Below, one piece after another: positions 34,901-40,766 of a stretch of 64,000 nucleotides of DNA. A program made the position numbers and the translations under genes. Each line of letters begins with the position of its first letter. Position 1 is the first letter of the stretch. The notes below the pieces were generated by a model, which ran no database searches, was not told the DNA's origin, and worked only from the letters and a program-made list of their open reading frames with translations. The DNA is taken from positions 203,770 through 267,769 of the forward strand of contig VBWB01000004.1 in NCBI GenBank assembly GCA_006218045.1, given 5' to 3'. The stretch comes from Stygiobacter sp. GTDB taxonomy: Bacteria; Pseudomonadota; Alphaproteobacteria; Rhodospirillales; Magnetospirillaceae.

Positions 34901-34978
34901 GCAATAGGCTTCCGCCAGGGTAAGGGCCTGCTGGTAGAACTGATCGGAAGATCGGAAATCCAGGCGCGGATCGGTCAT
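31901..34978 (-). CDS. Large baseplate J/gp6-like protein (Afp11/Pvc11-like)
   Basis: A 1025-residue protein. The N-terminus (DQFYQQALTLAEAYCPDWSKYW, then DMGLVLLKLFSLLAGYLADMENQVP) is the standard opening of eCIS baseplate components. Residues ~750-1000 form a baseplate-J-like domain: ISDIQQVFNPVAARGGVDGDT, IEDFATLATAASPQVARARA and MEVNVQVYASVSADRRNAVQAEMEAQM. The middle holds several beta-rich jelly-roll-like segments. It is the main wedge protein of the baseplate. Start ATG overlaps the coiled-coil gene stop by 4 nt. Confidence 0.87.
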   Translation of the reverse strand: MTDPRLDFRSSDQFYQQALTLAEAYCPDWSKYWPADRDSAVSTDMGLVLLKLFSLLAGYLADMENQVPNQRRLALFQFLGLRLRPPVEARAPLTFVLHRGQPPRPVPAETAVLNAPTQDLRFQTDADLLVVPATINAALTILPAQDQYINALPALTVGQAVPVFPAADSDPAERALPHWFMMGDPALFKPDPALQELTITLTGSHLLPEYFQQWFDGDLAPLGAVMRGSGDGLRLEISLSVMPAAAPRTVAQVQAELYAQAGRKAGFTADLMAEADPTPLYWLLVCPAPLVQVVTALSRQLPVVTGASCGFAGSNIPVQTAMANLVQVNINNGAYPFGETPATEDSFYIRSDNLFSRQGARIALNFDLRTVSADYPVMLTWQYWDGGAWLSLNATPTDRATHQFEDTTDQLRRNAAQGPTWVRFLCPAMAPATVAGETGLWVRVVIAEGGYGIIGTITTQGVDQAINAIPDTVLPAALKPEVITYLNNTEGVNFSYTYTPSTYAPPYIRSLSLGYTYTSRASQFWTYNSFTLSRFRFSPYKPVDLAFSSFFLGFDPGGFAEYTTGQPLRLYVQMAEETRSIHPALEWWWFDGATWCALSVDDSTDGLTRSGIVGFTVPAAMIAATLYSETAFWFRVDNPNPTQRTVVGGLYPNSVMAGNRTTIIDEVLGSSIERPSQSFQLSHVPVLAGLDLVVLEPATMARSDQGASSTTSLLDSLAGEASGNQAGTAESTAQVPIPWTQVDNFAFSGPASRHYTLDSQNGLITFGDGRNGMVPPAGHNNIVAASYASTNGLAGNVEAGILTVLKPGISDIQQVFNPVAARGGVDGDTVAQLNRQGPALVKANDQAVQIEDFATLATAASPQVARARARTTDRGGIAVAVLPRSATPRPYADPALLDLVSTALRQRCLAPLAGRISVSGPDYVAMEVNVQVYASVSADRRNAVQAEMEAQMQSFFQPVLGGPDGLGWAFGQTVEAAMVVRLLYLDPRVTSVAAISLNGHFDGSVALAPNQLPVAGAMAVLVFTA

Positions 34979-35175
34979 TGATGCTCCGTCAGCATTTCTT
35001 CAAGAACCTGGATGGCGCCGGTGATGCGCTGCAAGGTATTTTGCAGATCGCCCCGCCGTTGTTCCAGGGCGCGCATCTGTTCCAGACCGGAATCGTATTC
35101 CCGTCTCAAACGAGTGATCCGATCCTCGATGGTGGATTTGGAGGGGCCTGAGCCTTCGGCTGGGGGAGTGGTCAT
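34975..35175 (-). CDS. Small coiled-coil protein of the eCIS baseplate region
   Basis: A 66-residue protein. After a Pro/Ser start it is one long helix with heptad spacing (IEDRITRLRREYDSGLEQMRAL, LQNTLQRITGAIQVLEEML), predicted coiled coil. The ATG at 35175 is chosen over further upstream codons because of its position 17 nt after the gp25 gene and a GGAAA site; the next gene overlaps its stop. Small helical proteins at this position are seen in eCIS loci and may be chaperones or pins. I do not recognise a family. Confidence 0.65.
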   Translation of the reverse strand: MTTPPAEGSGPSKSTIEDRITRLRREYDSGLEQMRALEQRRGDLQNTLQRITGAIQVLEEMLTEHQ

Positions 35176-35192
35176 CACGTTTTCCTTGGGGG

Positions 35193-35603
35193 TTATTTCA
35201 GAAAGAAGGGATAGACGAGGTTGTCCGGACGGTTGCGGTCGCGGATCAGGTAGCCCACGTCGACCAGCAGGCACTGGCGGTTGCTGGGGTCGATGGTGGC
35301 GCTGATTTCGGTCACCTGGATGCGCGGTTCCCAGCGGTCCAGGGCCTGACGGGTGTAAAGCTCGGCCAGACTGGTGGTCGAGGCGTTGCCGGCGGCGAAC
35401 AGCAATTCGTTGATGCGGCAACCGAAGCCGGGCAGCATCACCCGCTCGCCCGGTGCCGTCTGCAAGATGATCAGAATAGCCTGCCGGATGTCCTCGGCAT
35501 CGGCGGCCATCTGCACCCGTCCCGCTTGGGTGGTGACGGGAAAGGCCCAGCCCCGTCCCAGGAAGTCGGCGTCGGAACTCTGCTGTGCGCTTTGCCGGGG
35601 CAT
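35193..35603 (-). CDS. Baseplate gp25/GPW-like protein (Afp9-like)
   Basis: A 136-residue protein of the gp25/lysozyme-like wedge family: FLGRGWAFPV at the start, DAEDIRQAILIILQTAPGERVMLPGFGCRINELLF (the defining 'iLxTapGERvmrpdfG' motif) and WEPRIQVTEI. In T4 gp25 and Afp9 it initiates sheath polymerisation on the baseplate. It lies 4 nt after the PAAR gene. Confidence 0.92.
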   Translation of the reverse strand: MPRQSAQQSSDADFLGRGWAFPVTTQAGRVQMAADAEDIRQAILIILQTAPGERVMLPGFGCRINELLFAAGNASTTSLAELYTRQALDRWEPRIQVTEISATIDPSNRQCLLVDVGYLIRDRNRPDNLVYPFFLK

Positions 35604-35607
35604 GGTG

Positions 35608-36018
35608 CTATCCGATCATGACGGTGGACAGGCCGGCCACCACCACCTGTGGTGGCGGCGCCTGGGGGCCGGCTGGTGGTATGTCGTGGCAGGTTTCGCA
35701 GAAATCACCCATGCGGGCTGCTGCCCGCCCCCCCAGGCGCACGGTCAGGCTGCCCATGATCACCCGTCCCAGATTGGTGGGCGGCACCTGGAAGGCGCCG
35801 GTGGCGGGGATGTGCGGCGGAATATTCTGGGCCATGGAACCCACCACCGCCGCCGGTCGTCCGTTCACCCGCACAGTGGGGCAGGTGTTCATGGTGATCT
35901 TGCCGTTGAAGGGGAAGGGTTGCGGCGTGGGCACCGGGCCGCCGGGCGACGGCACCAGGACGATGTGGATATCGGCGGCGTTGACGATGCTGTCACCGAG
36001 TTTGGCGGCGGGGGGCAT
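35608..36018 (-). CDS. PAAR-type spike tip protein (Afp10-like)
   Basis: A 136-residue protein with PAAR organisation: MPPAAKLGDSIV, a TCPTVRVNGRPAAVVGSMA repeat, GSLTVRLGGRAAARMGD and Cys/His residues in DFCETCHDI that can bind the tip metal ion. It caps the VgrG-like spike and sharpens it for membrane puncture. There is no toxin extension. Embedded between gpV-like and gp25-like genes as in Afp/PVC. Confidence 0.88.
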   Translation of the reverse strand: MPPAAKLGDSIVNAADIHIVLVPSPGGPVPTPQPFPFNGKITMNTCPTVRVNGRPAAVVGSMAQNIPPHIPATGAFQVPPTNLGRVIMGSLTVRLGGRAAARMGDFCETCHDIPPAGPQAPPPQVVVAGLSTVMIG

Positions 36019-36027
36019 GGCGCGTCC

Positions 36028-36642
36028 TCAGTTCAGGTCGATCATGGTGGCGGAAAGCTTGATGCTTTGGCCGCCGTTCAGTTTGGCCGAGGCCGCCGTC
36101 AGGTCCAGTTTGACGCTGCCGCTGCTGGTCTTCACCACCACCTCGGCGCCGGTGATGGTGACCGTCCCCTTGGCGGTGATGGTGACGTCGCCCTGACTGT
36201 CCAAGGTGATGTGGTTGTGGGCGGTGTCGATGCGGATGGTGTTCCGCTTCTCGTCACTGAGGGTCAGTTGTCCCGAGGCGGAATCATCCAAGGTCAGGGT
36301 TTTGCCCTGGCGGGTCTTGATGACGCGGACGTCTTGCTGCTTGTCCTTGGCGACGGGCGGGGGCAGGGCGCCGTTCCACAGGAAGCCCAGCACATAAGGC
36401 TGGTCGGGGTCGCCGTCGCCGAAAGCCACCAGGGCGGAATCGCCCTGGTTGGGCAGGAAGAAGGCGCCGTAATCCTTGCCGCCGTAAAAGCTCAGGATGG
36501 GAATCCAGTCGGATTCGATCTGCTGACCGCTGACCATGAACCGCACCTTGATCCGCCCCATGCCCTTGGGGTCGGTGGTGTCGCTGACCTGGGCCAGGGT
36601 CACGCCGGGTGCCCTGTCCTGAAACCAGGGTTGCTCGCTCAT
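36028..36642 (-). CDS. Spike protein part 2: baseplate assembly protein V-like (Afp8 C-terminal half)
   Basis: A 204-residue protein. It has an OB-fold-like start (APGVTLAQVSDTTDPKGMGRIKVRF), KDYGAFFLPNQGDSALVAFGDGDPDQPYVLGF and a repetitive beta-prism end (ITLDSQGDVTITAKGTVTITG), the gpV/VgrG C-terminal needle. Afp8 and VgrG are one chain; here the gpD-like and gpV-like halves are separate genes overlapping by 4 nt, closer to the P2 phage arrangement. Confidence 0.88.
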   Translation of the reverse strand: MSEQPWFQDRAPGVTLAQVSDTTDPKGMGRIKVRFMVSGQQIESDWIPILSFYGGKDYGAFFLPNQGDSALVAFGDGDPDQPYVLGFLWNGALPPPVAKDKQQDVRVIKTRQGKTLTLDDSASGQLTLSDEKRNTIRIDTAHNHITLDSQGDVTITAKGTVTITGAEVVVKTSSGSVKLDLTAASAKLNGGQSIKLSATMIDLN

Positions 36643-37682
36643 GCTCCGGTTCTCCTCAGGCGGATATCGGTGGCGTAGCCGCTCTTGTCGTCATAGCGGT
36701 GGGTGGCGGCGGTGACGTAGTAGATACCGTCGAAGCGGGGACTGAGCCCCTTCAGGCGGATATTGACGCCGGCGTTGAGGTTGGGATCGCCGACCAAAGT
36801 GGCGCTGCCCTGGATGAAGCGGTTGAGATTGGCCTGATATTGGGCGTCGGCCACCACCTGAAGGGCTTCGACCGAGGTGATGCTCAGCTGTTCGATGGTG
36901 ATGGCCGAATCGGGGAAGTCGCCCGCCATGCCGTAGCCGTTCTGGCGCCCGCCCATGCGGTCGCTGGGGCCGCCGGCACGGCTGGCGGCGCTGATGGGCT
37001 GGTTGTTGGCGGGATCGAAGCTGCGCACGGTGACCGTGCTGCCTTGGGTGGGCACCTTGAGATCCAGGTCGACCCGGTCCACGTCGCGGGGAAAATCAAG
37101 GGTGCGGATCGGGCTCTGCCCCTCGGCCGAGGGCCGGAACACCAGGGTGGTTCCGTCCATCAGCAGTTCGTGGTTGATCTGGGCGCCACGTTTCAGCAGG
37201 AACTGGTAATTGCTCTGGCGACGCTGCTGCACATAGCCGTTGATCTCGGTGCGGGTGCCGCGGGCCGAGACCGCCAACCCCGCCGAGCCGGCCACCTGGG
37301 ACACGATGTCGTTGTCGCTCAGATTCTCGAACACTCGGGTGTGGTTGCCGAACTGGAGCCGGTACATGCGATCGAAGCCACGGATGGTGGCGGTGGAATA
37401 AGCGCCGAAACGGGGTTCGATGGCGGTGATTTCACCGATGATCACCGTTTGCAGCCGGTCCAGGCCCAGTTGGATGGTGATGTCGTCGCCGGGCTTGAAG
37501 GTATCCAGGTTGATGCCCTGCCAGTTGCCGCCTTCCGACATCATGCTGAAGGTGAAATCGAACATGCCGGGCATGTTGATCTCGTTTCGCACCTGTACGT
37601 CGCTGATGGCGGCCACCACCGCCACCGGCAAGGGCGTGCGTTCGCGCAAGATGGTGAAGGCCCCGGTCTGGACGCTAGGCAT
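36639..37682 (-). CDS. Spike protein part 1: late control gpD-like (Afp8 N-terminal half)
   Basis: A 347-residue protein of the phage GPD/VgrG N-terminal type: IGEITAIEPRFGAYSTATIRGFDRMYRLQFGNHTRVFENLSDNDIVSQVA, then the YVQQRRQSNYQFLLKRGAQINHELL segment. It forms the hub of the spike. ATG 37682 overlaps the LysM gene stop by 8 nt and is preferred; an in-frame ATG at 37709 would add nine residues and overlap by 35 nt. Confidence 0.88.
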   Translation of the reverse strand: MPSVQTGAFTILRERTPLPVAVVAAISDVQVRNEINMPGMFDFTFSMMSEGGNWQGINLDTFKPGDDITIQLGLDRLQTVIIGEITAIEPRFGAYSTATIRGFDRMYRLQFGNHTRVFENLSDNDIVSQVAGSAGLAVSARGTRTEINGYVQQRRQSNYQFLLKRGAQINHELLMDGTTLVFRPSAEGQSPIRTLDFPRDVDRVDLDLKVPTQGSTVTVRSFDPANNQPISAASRAGGPSDRMGGRQNGYGMAGDFPDSAITIEQLSITSVEALQVVADAQYQANLNRFIQGSATLVGDPNLNAGVNIRLKGLSPRFDGIYYVTAATHRYDDKSGYATDIRLRRTGA

Positions 37683-38319
37683 TGGCGCCGCTCTCGAAGC
37701 TTTCGCCATGGGTATCGATGATCACCAGCGTGCGACCGATATCCGTGGGGCGGGGAAAATTGAGCGGGTCGTAGATTTTATTGGCGTCGGCGATCAGGCG
37801 CCATTGCGACGCGTCGCCCAAGGTGGTCTGGGCGATCAGGTACAGACGGTCGTTCTCGGTCACCGTCCACAACTGGCGGCAGTTGAAATAGCCGCGGGCG
37901 GCCAAATCCTGCTGCTCGGTCAGCACCGACTTGAAGGTGACGGTCAATTCGGCCCGCACCGGGATGCCGGAGGGCAGAAACATGGTGAATTTCTGCTCCA
38001 GCTTGGTGATCAGTCCGGTGAACAGCGGTCCGGCCCAGGTGAACACCACCACCGGCGGTTCCTTGCGCACGCCGGTTCCGGTACTGGGCATGGTCAATGC
38101 GGCGATGCGATTGGTGAGTTGGCGGACGTCGGACTTCTTCTCGAAGGTGTCGAAGAACAGGTTGACCACCAGATCGTCATTGTTGGTGCGCTGGAACTGG
38201 ATGTTGGAGCCTTCGCCCTGGACCACCACCGAGCGGTTCAGCGACAATTCGGTGGGGTTGTACATGACCGGGATTTCCTCCCGCGTCGATTCGACGATGA
38301 TCCGGGCTTTTTCCAGCAT
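37675..38319 (-). CDS. LysM-containing tube-baseplate adaptor (Afp7/Pvc7-like)
   Basis: A 214-residue protein. MLEKARIIVESTREEIPVMYNPTELSLNRS and GSNIQFQRTNNDDLVVNLFFDTFE match the contractile injection system tube/adaptor domain. The end (RQLWTVTENDRLYLIAQTTLGDASQWRLIADANKI, then GRTLVII) is a LysM-like module. In Afp7 this protein joins tube and spike. The start codon overlaps the stop of the Pro/Arg-rich gene (TAATG). Confidence 0.87.
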   Translation of the reverse strand: MLEKARIIVESTREEIPVMYNPTELSLNRSVVVQGEGSNIQFQRTNNDDLVVNLFFDTFEKKSDVRQLTNRIAALTMPSTGTGVRKEPPVVVFTWAGPLFTGLITKLEQKFTMFLPSGIPVRAELTVTFKSVLTEQQDLAARGYFNCRQLWTVTENDRLYLIAQTTLGDASQWRLIADANKIYDPLNFPRPTDIGRTLVIIDTHGESFESGANA

Positions 38320-39287
38320 TACAGCCCCCGCCGGTAGCGTTCGATGCCGTCACGGCGATCCACCGCCCGCACCACGTGATCGGTGATGGCGCGCAGCAGC
38401 TCGGGCGCGCGCAGGGCATCGCGCAGGGGCGTGCGCCAGGGGCTGGTCTGGGAAATCTCGTGCACCACCTTGCTGTGGACCTGTTGGGTGATGCGCTGGA
38501 TCTGCTGGTGGACCTCCTGGCCGAAGGTGCGGGGGGCGCGGCGATAGGCCAGGACGGTACCTTGGCGCGGGCGGTAGCTGGTCAGGCTCAGGGAGACCGG
38601 GCTGGGCTGCCAGCTTTGGCCGGGCATGGCCAGGACCAGATAGGTGGGTTGCCGCGCCGCGGTGGCCCCGGTGGACTGGCCCGCCATATTCGGGCGACCG
38701 CGTTCACGGCGGGGAGCGGCGGGAGAATGCCAGGCCCGGGCGCGTTCCAACAGATGGTGGGCAACGCTGTTCAGGGTGGAAAACCACTGGGTACGTTCCG
38801 GCTGGCCCGGTGGCCGGGGCGGCGGGCGGGGCACCGCGTTCGGCGGCGGCAATGATGGACCGGCCTTTCCGGTCGCCATGCGGTCGAGCAGATTCAGGAC
38901 GTCGCGGTGCCAGCCAGCCGGCGGCGCCCCCCGTTCCGAGGGACGCTCGCCCAGGCGCAGGATGCGCAGCTCGATCACGGTTCGCGGTGGAGCAGGCCGA
39001 GGCGCGACGGCGCGGGGCGGGCGCGGCGTGGGCATGAAACGCTGGCGTTCCGCCTTCAGAACCATCTGGATGGTGTGCAGCAGGTGCAGCCGGTCCCGTC
39101 GCGTGGCCGCCCTGTTCGCCGCCGGACGGGGCGATGGCGGTCGCAACAGGATCAGTGCGGTCTCATGGAGATTGGCCTGTCCCAGACGGCCCAACCCTCC
39201 CAAATTCCGCAGCCCCGCGGTCGCCTTCAGGAAGGGACGGCGGCCCAGCGAGGCGGAGCGCAGGGGAATCTGCGGCGGGCGGATCAT
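38319..39287 (-). CDS. Pro/Arg-rich eCIS protein of unknown function
   Basis: A 322-residue, strongly basic protein encoded between tube 2 and the LysM adaptor, overlapping both by 3-4 nt, so its reality is well supported. The N-terminal 200 residues are Pro/Arg/Ala-rich with short helices. The C-terminal part has QEVHQQIQRITQQVHSKVVHEI, a helix suited to coiled-coil pairing. The frame continues upstream of ATG 39287 but runs antisense-free into tube 2 and is rejected. By position it could correspond to Afp6, or be a tape-measure-like or cargo-binding protein. I do not recognise a family. Confidence 0.65.
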   Translation of the reverse strand: MIRPPQIPLRSASLGRRPFLKATAGLRNLGGLGRLGQANLHETALILLRPPSPRPAANRAATRRDRLHLLHTIQMVLKAERQRFMPTPRPPRAVAPRPAPPRTVIELRILRLGERPSERGAPPAGWHRDVLNLLDRMATGKAGPSLPPPNAVPRPPPRPPGQPERTQWFSTLNSVAHHLLERARAWHSPAAPRRERGRPNMAGQSTGATAARQPTYLVLAMPGQSWQPSPVSLSLTSYRPRQGTVLAYRRAPRTFGQEVHQQIQRITQQVHSKVVHEISQTSPWRTPLRDALRAPELLRAITDHVVRAVDRRDGIERYRRGL

Positions 39288-39733
39288 GAGCCGCCGCTCT
39301 TGATGACGCCCTGATGGGCCAGGACGAAACGCTGGGTGGCCACCAGGGATTGTCCGGCATCCAGGGCCGGACCTTGCCATTCCTTCGGCCAGGCGGAAAA
39401 GAAATTCCAGCAGATGGCCGGCTGGCCCTTGGCGTCGCGCAAATAGATGGAACCATTCTTGCGCTGGATATTGCCCTTGAGGGTCGCCAGGTACCAGGTC
39501 CACATGGGGTCCTGGGCGGTCAAGCCCGCCTCCAGGGTCAGGTCGCCATAGGTGACCTGACCGGGAAGCTTGTATTCGGTGTCGTTCACGCCGCCCTCGC
39601 GTACGGAACGGATCTCGACCTGGGACTGAAGACCGCTGACCGAGGAGAAGCCGCCGACCTGGATGCCTTCTATCTCCACCAGGAAATTGAAGGTGCGGAA
39701 GGGGTCCTGGGCGGGGCCGGTGGGCTTGGCCAT
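39284..39733 (-). CDS. Inner tube protein 2 (Afp5/gp19-like)
   Basis: A 149-residue tail tube protein: DPFRTFNFLVEIEGIQVGGFSSVSGLQSQVEIRSVREGG at the N-terminus, a TYGDLTLEAGLT strand and RKNGSIYLRDAKGQPAICWNFFSAWPKEWQGPALDA near the end, all typical of T4 gp19/Afp tube subunits. It differs from tube 1 (40285-40734), as expected where a distinct tube protein makes the ring next to the spike. Its ATG lies 1 nt after the stop of the -1 frame of the assembly chaperone. Confidence 0.92.
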   Translation of the reverse strand: MAKPTGPAQDPFRTFNFLVEIEGIQVGGFSSVSGLQSQVEIRSVREGGVNDTEYKLPGQVTYGDLTLEAGLTAQDPMWTWYLATLKGNIQRKNGSIYLRDAKGQPAICWNFFSAWPKEWQGPALDAGQSLVATQRFVLAHQGVIKSGGS

Positions 39734-39734
39734 G

Positions 39735-40252
39735 TCAATCCTCCAGACTTACGCCGGAGCGGTGTTCCTCGGAGTTCATCGCTTGGTTGATCCGACTGAT
39801 GTGTTCGCACCAATGGCGTCGTTCCGCGTGTTCCATGTTCAGCAGATCGTCCCGCGACCAATGGAAGTGATAGGCGATGAAGGCTATTTCGGCGTAGAGC
39901 TGGTCTGGAACGTCTTGGAGTTGAACTTTCCCGGCACGGAATCCTCCCCGGCCTCGCCTTCGATCTCATTGATGCGGTTGTAGACCTTTTGCAGGAAGTT
40001 GAAGTCCGCCGAGAACAGATCCTCGATCACCTTGGTGTTGATCATGTCCAGGCTGCCCAGGCGGGTGACCACCCGTGACAGCACGATCACCGACAGATAG
40101 GCGGGGTTGTTTTGCACCCGGTGGTCCCTGAGCGGCAAAATCTCGTCGGCGGCGGTGGCCAGCCGCATCACCCCTTCCCGGTGCAAGGTGCCATCACCAT
40201 CGCGATAACCGATGGGAAGGGTAAACTCGAATTCCGTAGAAATTGCGCTCAT
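39735..40252 (-). CDS. Tail assembly chaperone, long form made by -1 frameshift (G-T-like)
   Basis: Ribosomes slipping -1 at 39932-39926 (G GGA AAG) would leave the short frame and read VQLQDVPDQLYAEIAFIAYHF... to the TGA at 39737-39735, giving ~172 residues. The added 63 residues contain YAEIAFIAYHFHWSRDDLL and MEHAERRHWCEHISRIN, the pattern of a small DUF6760-like protein normally found at this place in eCIS operons. This frame is closed by TGA at 39968-39966 and has no ATG, GTG or TTG before an ATG at residue 31 of the extension, inside the conserved part. An SD-like GGGGAGGA lies 9 nt before the slip site. This mirrors lambda gpG/gpGT and dnaX. Confidence 0.72.
39884..40252 (-). CDS. Tail assembly chaperone, short form (zero frame)
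   Basis: A 122-residue protein: EFEFTLPIGYRDGDGTLHREGVMRLATAADEILPLRDHRV, then LSRVVTRLGSLDMINTKVIEDLFSADFNFLQKVYNRINE, the pattern of the phage tail assembly/eCIS chaperone group encoded between the two tube genes. The zero-frame C-terminus after the slip site (FNSKTFQTSSTPK) is low complexity. ATG 40252 with GTGAG upstream is preferred over GTG 40264. In tailed phages such chaperones bind the tape measure before tube polymerisation. Confidence 0.82.
   Translation of the reverse strand: MSAISTEFEFTLPIGYRDGDGTLHREGVMRLATAADEILPLRDHRVQNNPAYLSVIVLSRVVTRLGSLDMINTKVIEDLFSADFNFLQKVYNRINEIEGEAGEDSVPGKFNSKTFQTSSTPK
39926..39949 (-). promoter_or_regulatory. Programmed -1 ribosomal frameshift signal
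   Basis: On the minus strand an SD-like GGGGAGGA (39949-39942) is followed after 9 nt by GGGAAAG (39932-39926). In the zero frame it is split G GGA AAG, the X XXY YYZ form used by lambda G-T. Both spacing and heptamer are as expected for an SD-stimulated -1 shift. Confidence 0.72.
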
Positions 40253-40284
40253 TTTTAAGCTCACTGCTTATGATGGAAATTATC

Positions 40285-40734
40285 CTATTTAACACGCGTC
40301 ATATAGTCCATCGCAAGCTCAAGAGTTTCAACCAAAACGTCACTGCTGGCGGCGTTCAGCCCCGACGTCTCGTATTTGCTCGGCCAGGCGTTGATGACGT
40401 TCCAGCGGCATTTGTCGCTGCCATCGGGGGCGATCAGGATCAGCGACACGTTTTTCTTGGCGGATTTGCCGCCGGACCCTTGTTGCAGTACCTGCTGCTG
40501 CCAGTTGTAGAGATCCATGGAATCGGTCAGCCCCTTCTTCAGGCTGAGGCGGCCATAGCTGGACAGTCCCGACAGCGGTCGTTTGTAGATGGGGTCGGTG
40601 CCTTCGCGGTAATCGACGCTGTCAATGGTGATGTCGGGGATACTGGCCTCGGCAAAGGCCGCGATCTGGATGCCGGCGATCTCGACACGGAAGCGAAAGC
40701 CGCGATATGGATCGGTGAGAGTGGAGGTTGCCAT
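40285..40734 (-). CDS. Inner tube protein 1 (Afp1/gp19-like)
   Basis: A 149-residue tail tube protein: DPYRGFRFRVEIAGIQIAAFAEASIPDITIDSVDYREG, PIYKRPLSGLSSYGRLSLKKGLTDSMDLYNW and CRWNVINAWPSKYETSGLNAASSDVLVETLELA are the family pattern. It should polymerise into the inner tube that carries cargo. It follows the sheath gene by 32 nt with its own GGAAAAAGGG site. Confidence 0.93.
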   Translation of the reverse strand: MATSTLTDPYRGFRFRVEIAGIQIAAFAEASIPDITIDSVDYREGTDPIYKRPLSGLSSYGRLSLKKGLTDSMDLYNWQQQVLQQGSGGKSAKKNVSLILIAPDGSDKCRWNVINAWPSKYETSGLNAASSDVLVETLELAMDYMTRVK

Positions 40735-40766
40735 GGTCTAGCCCTTTTTCCTCTGCCGGTTGGCGC

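Noticed and set aside
39670-39969. 99-codon minus-strand frame overlapping the assembly chaperone and tube 2
   Set aside because: Arg/Ser-rich out-of-frame translation; the conserved small domain lies in a different frame, the -1 frame at 39735-39926.
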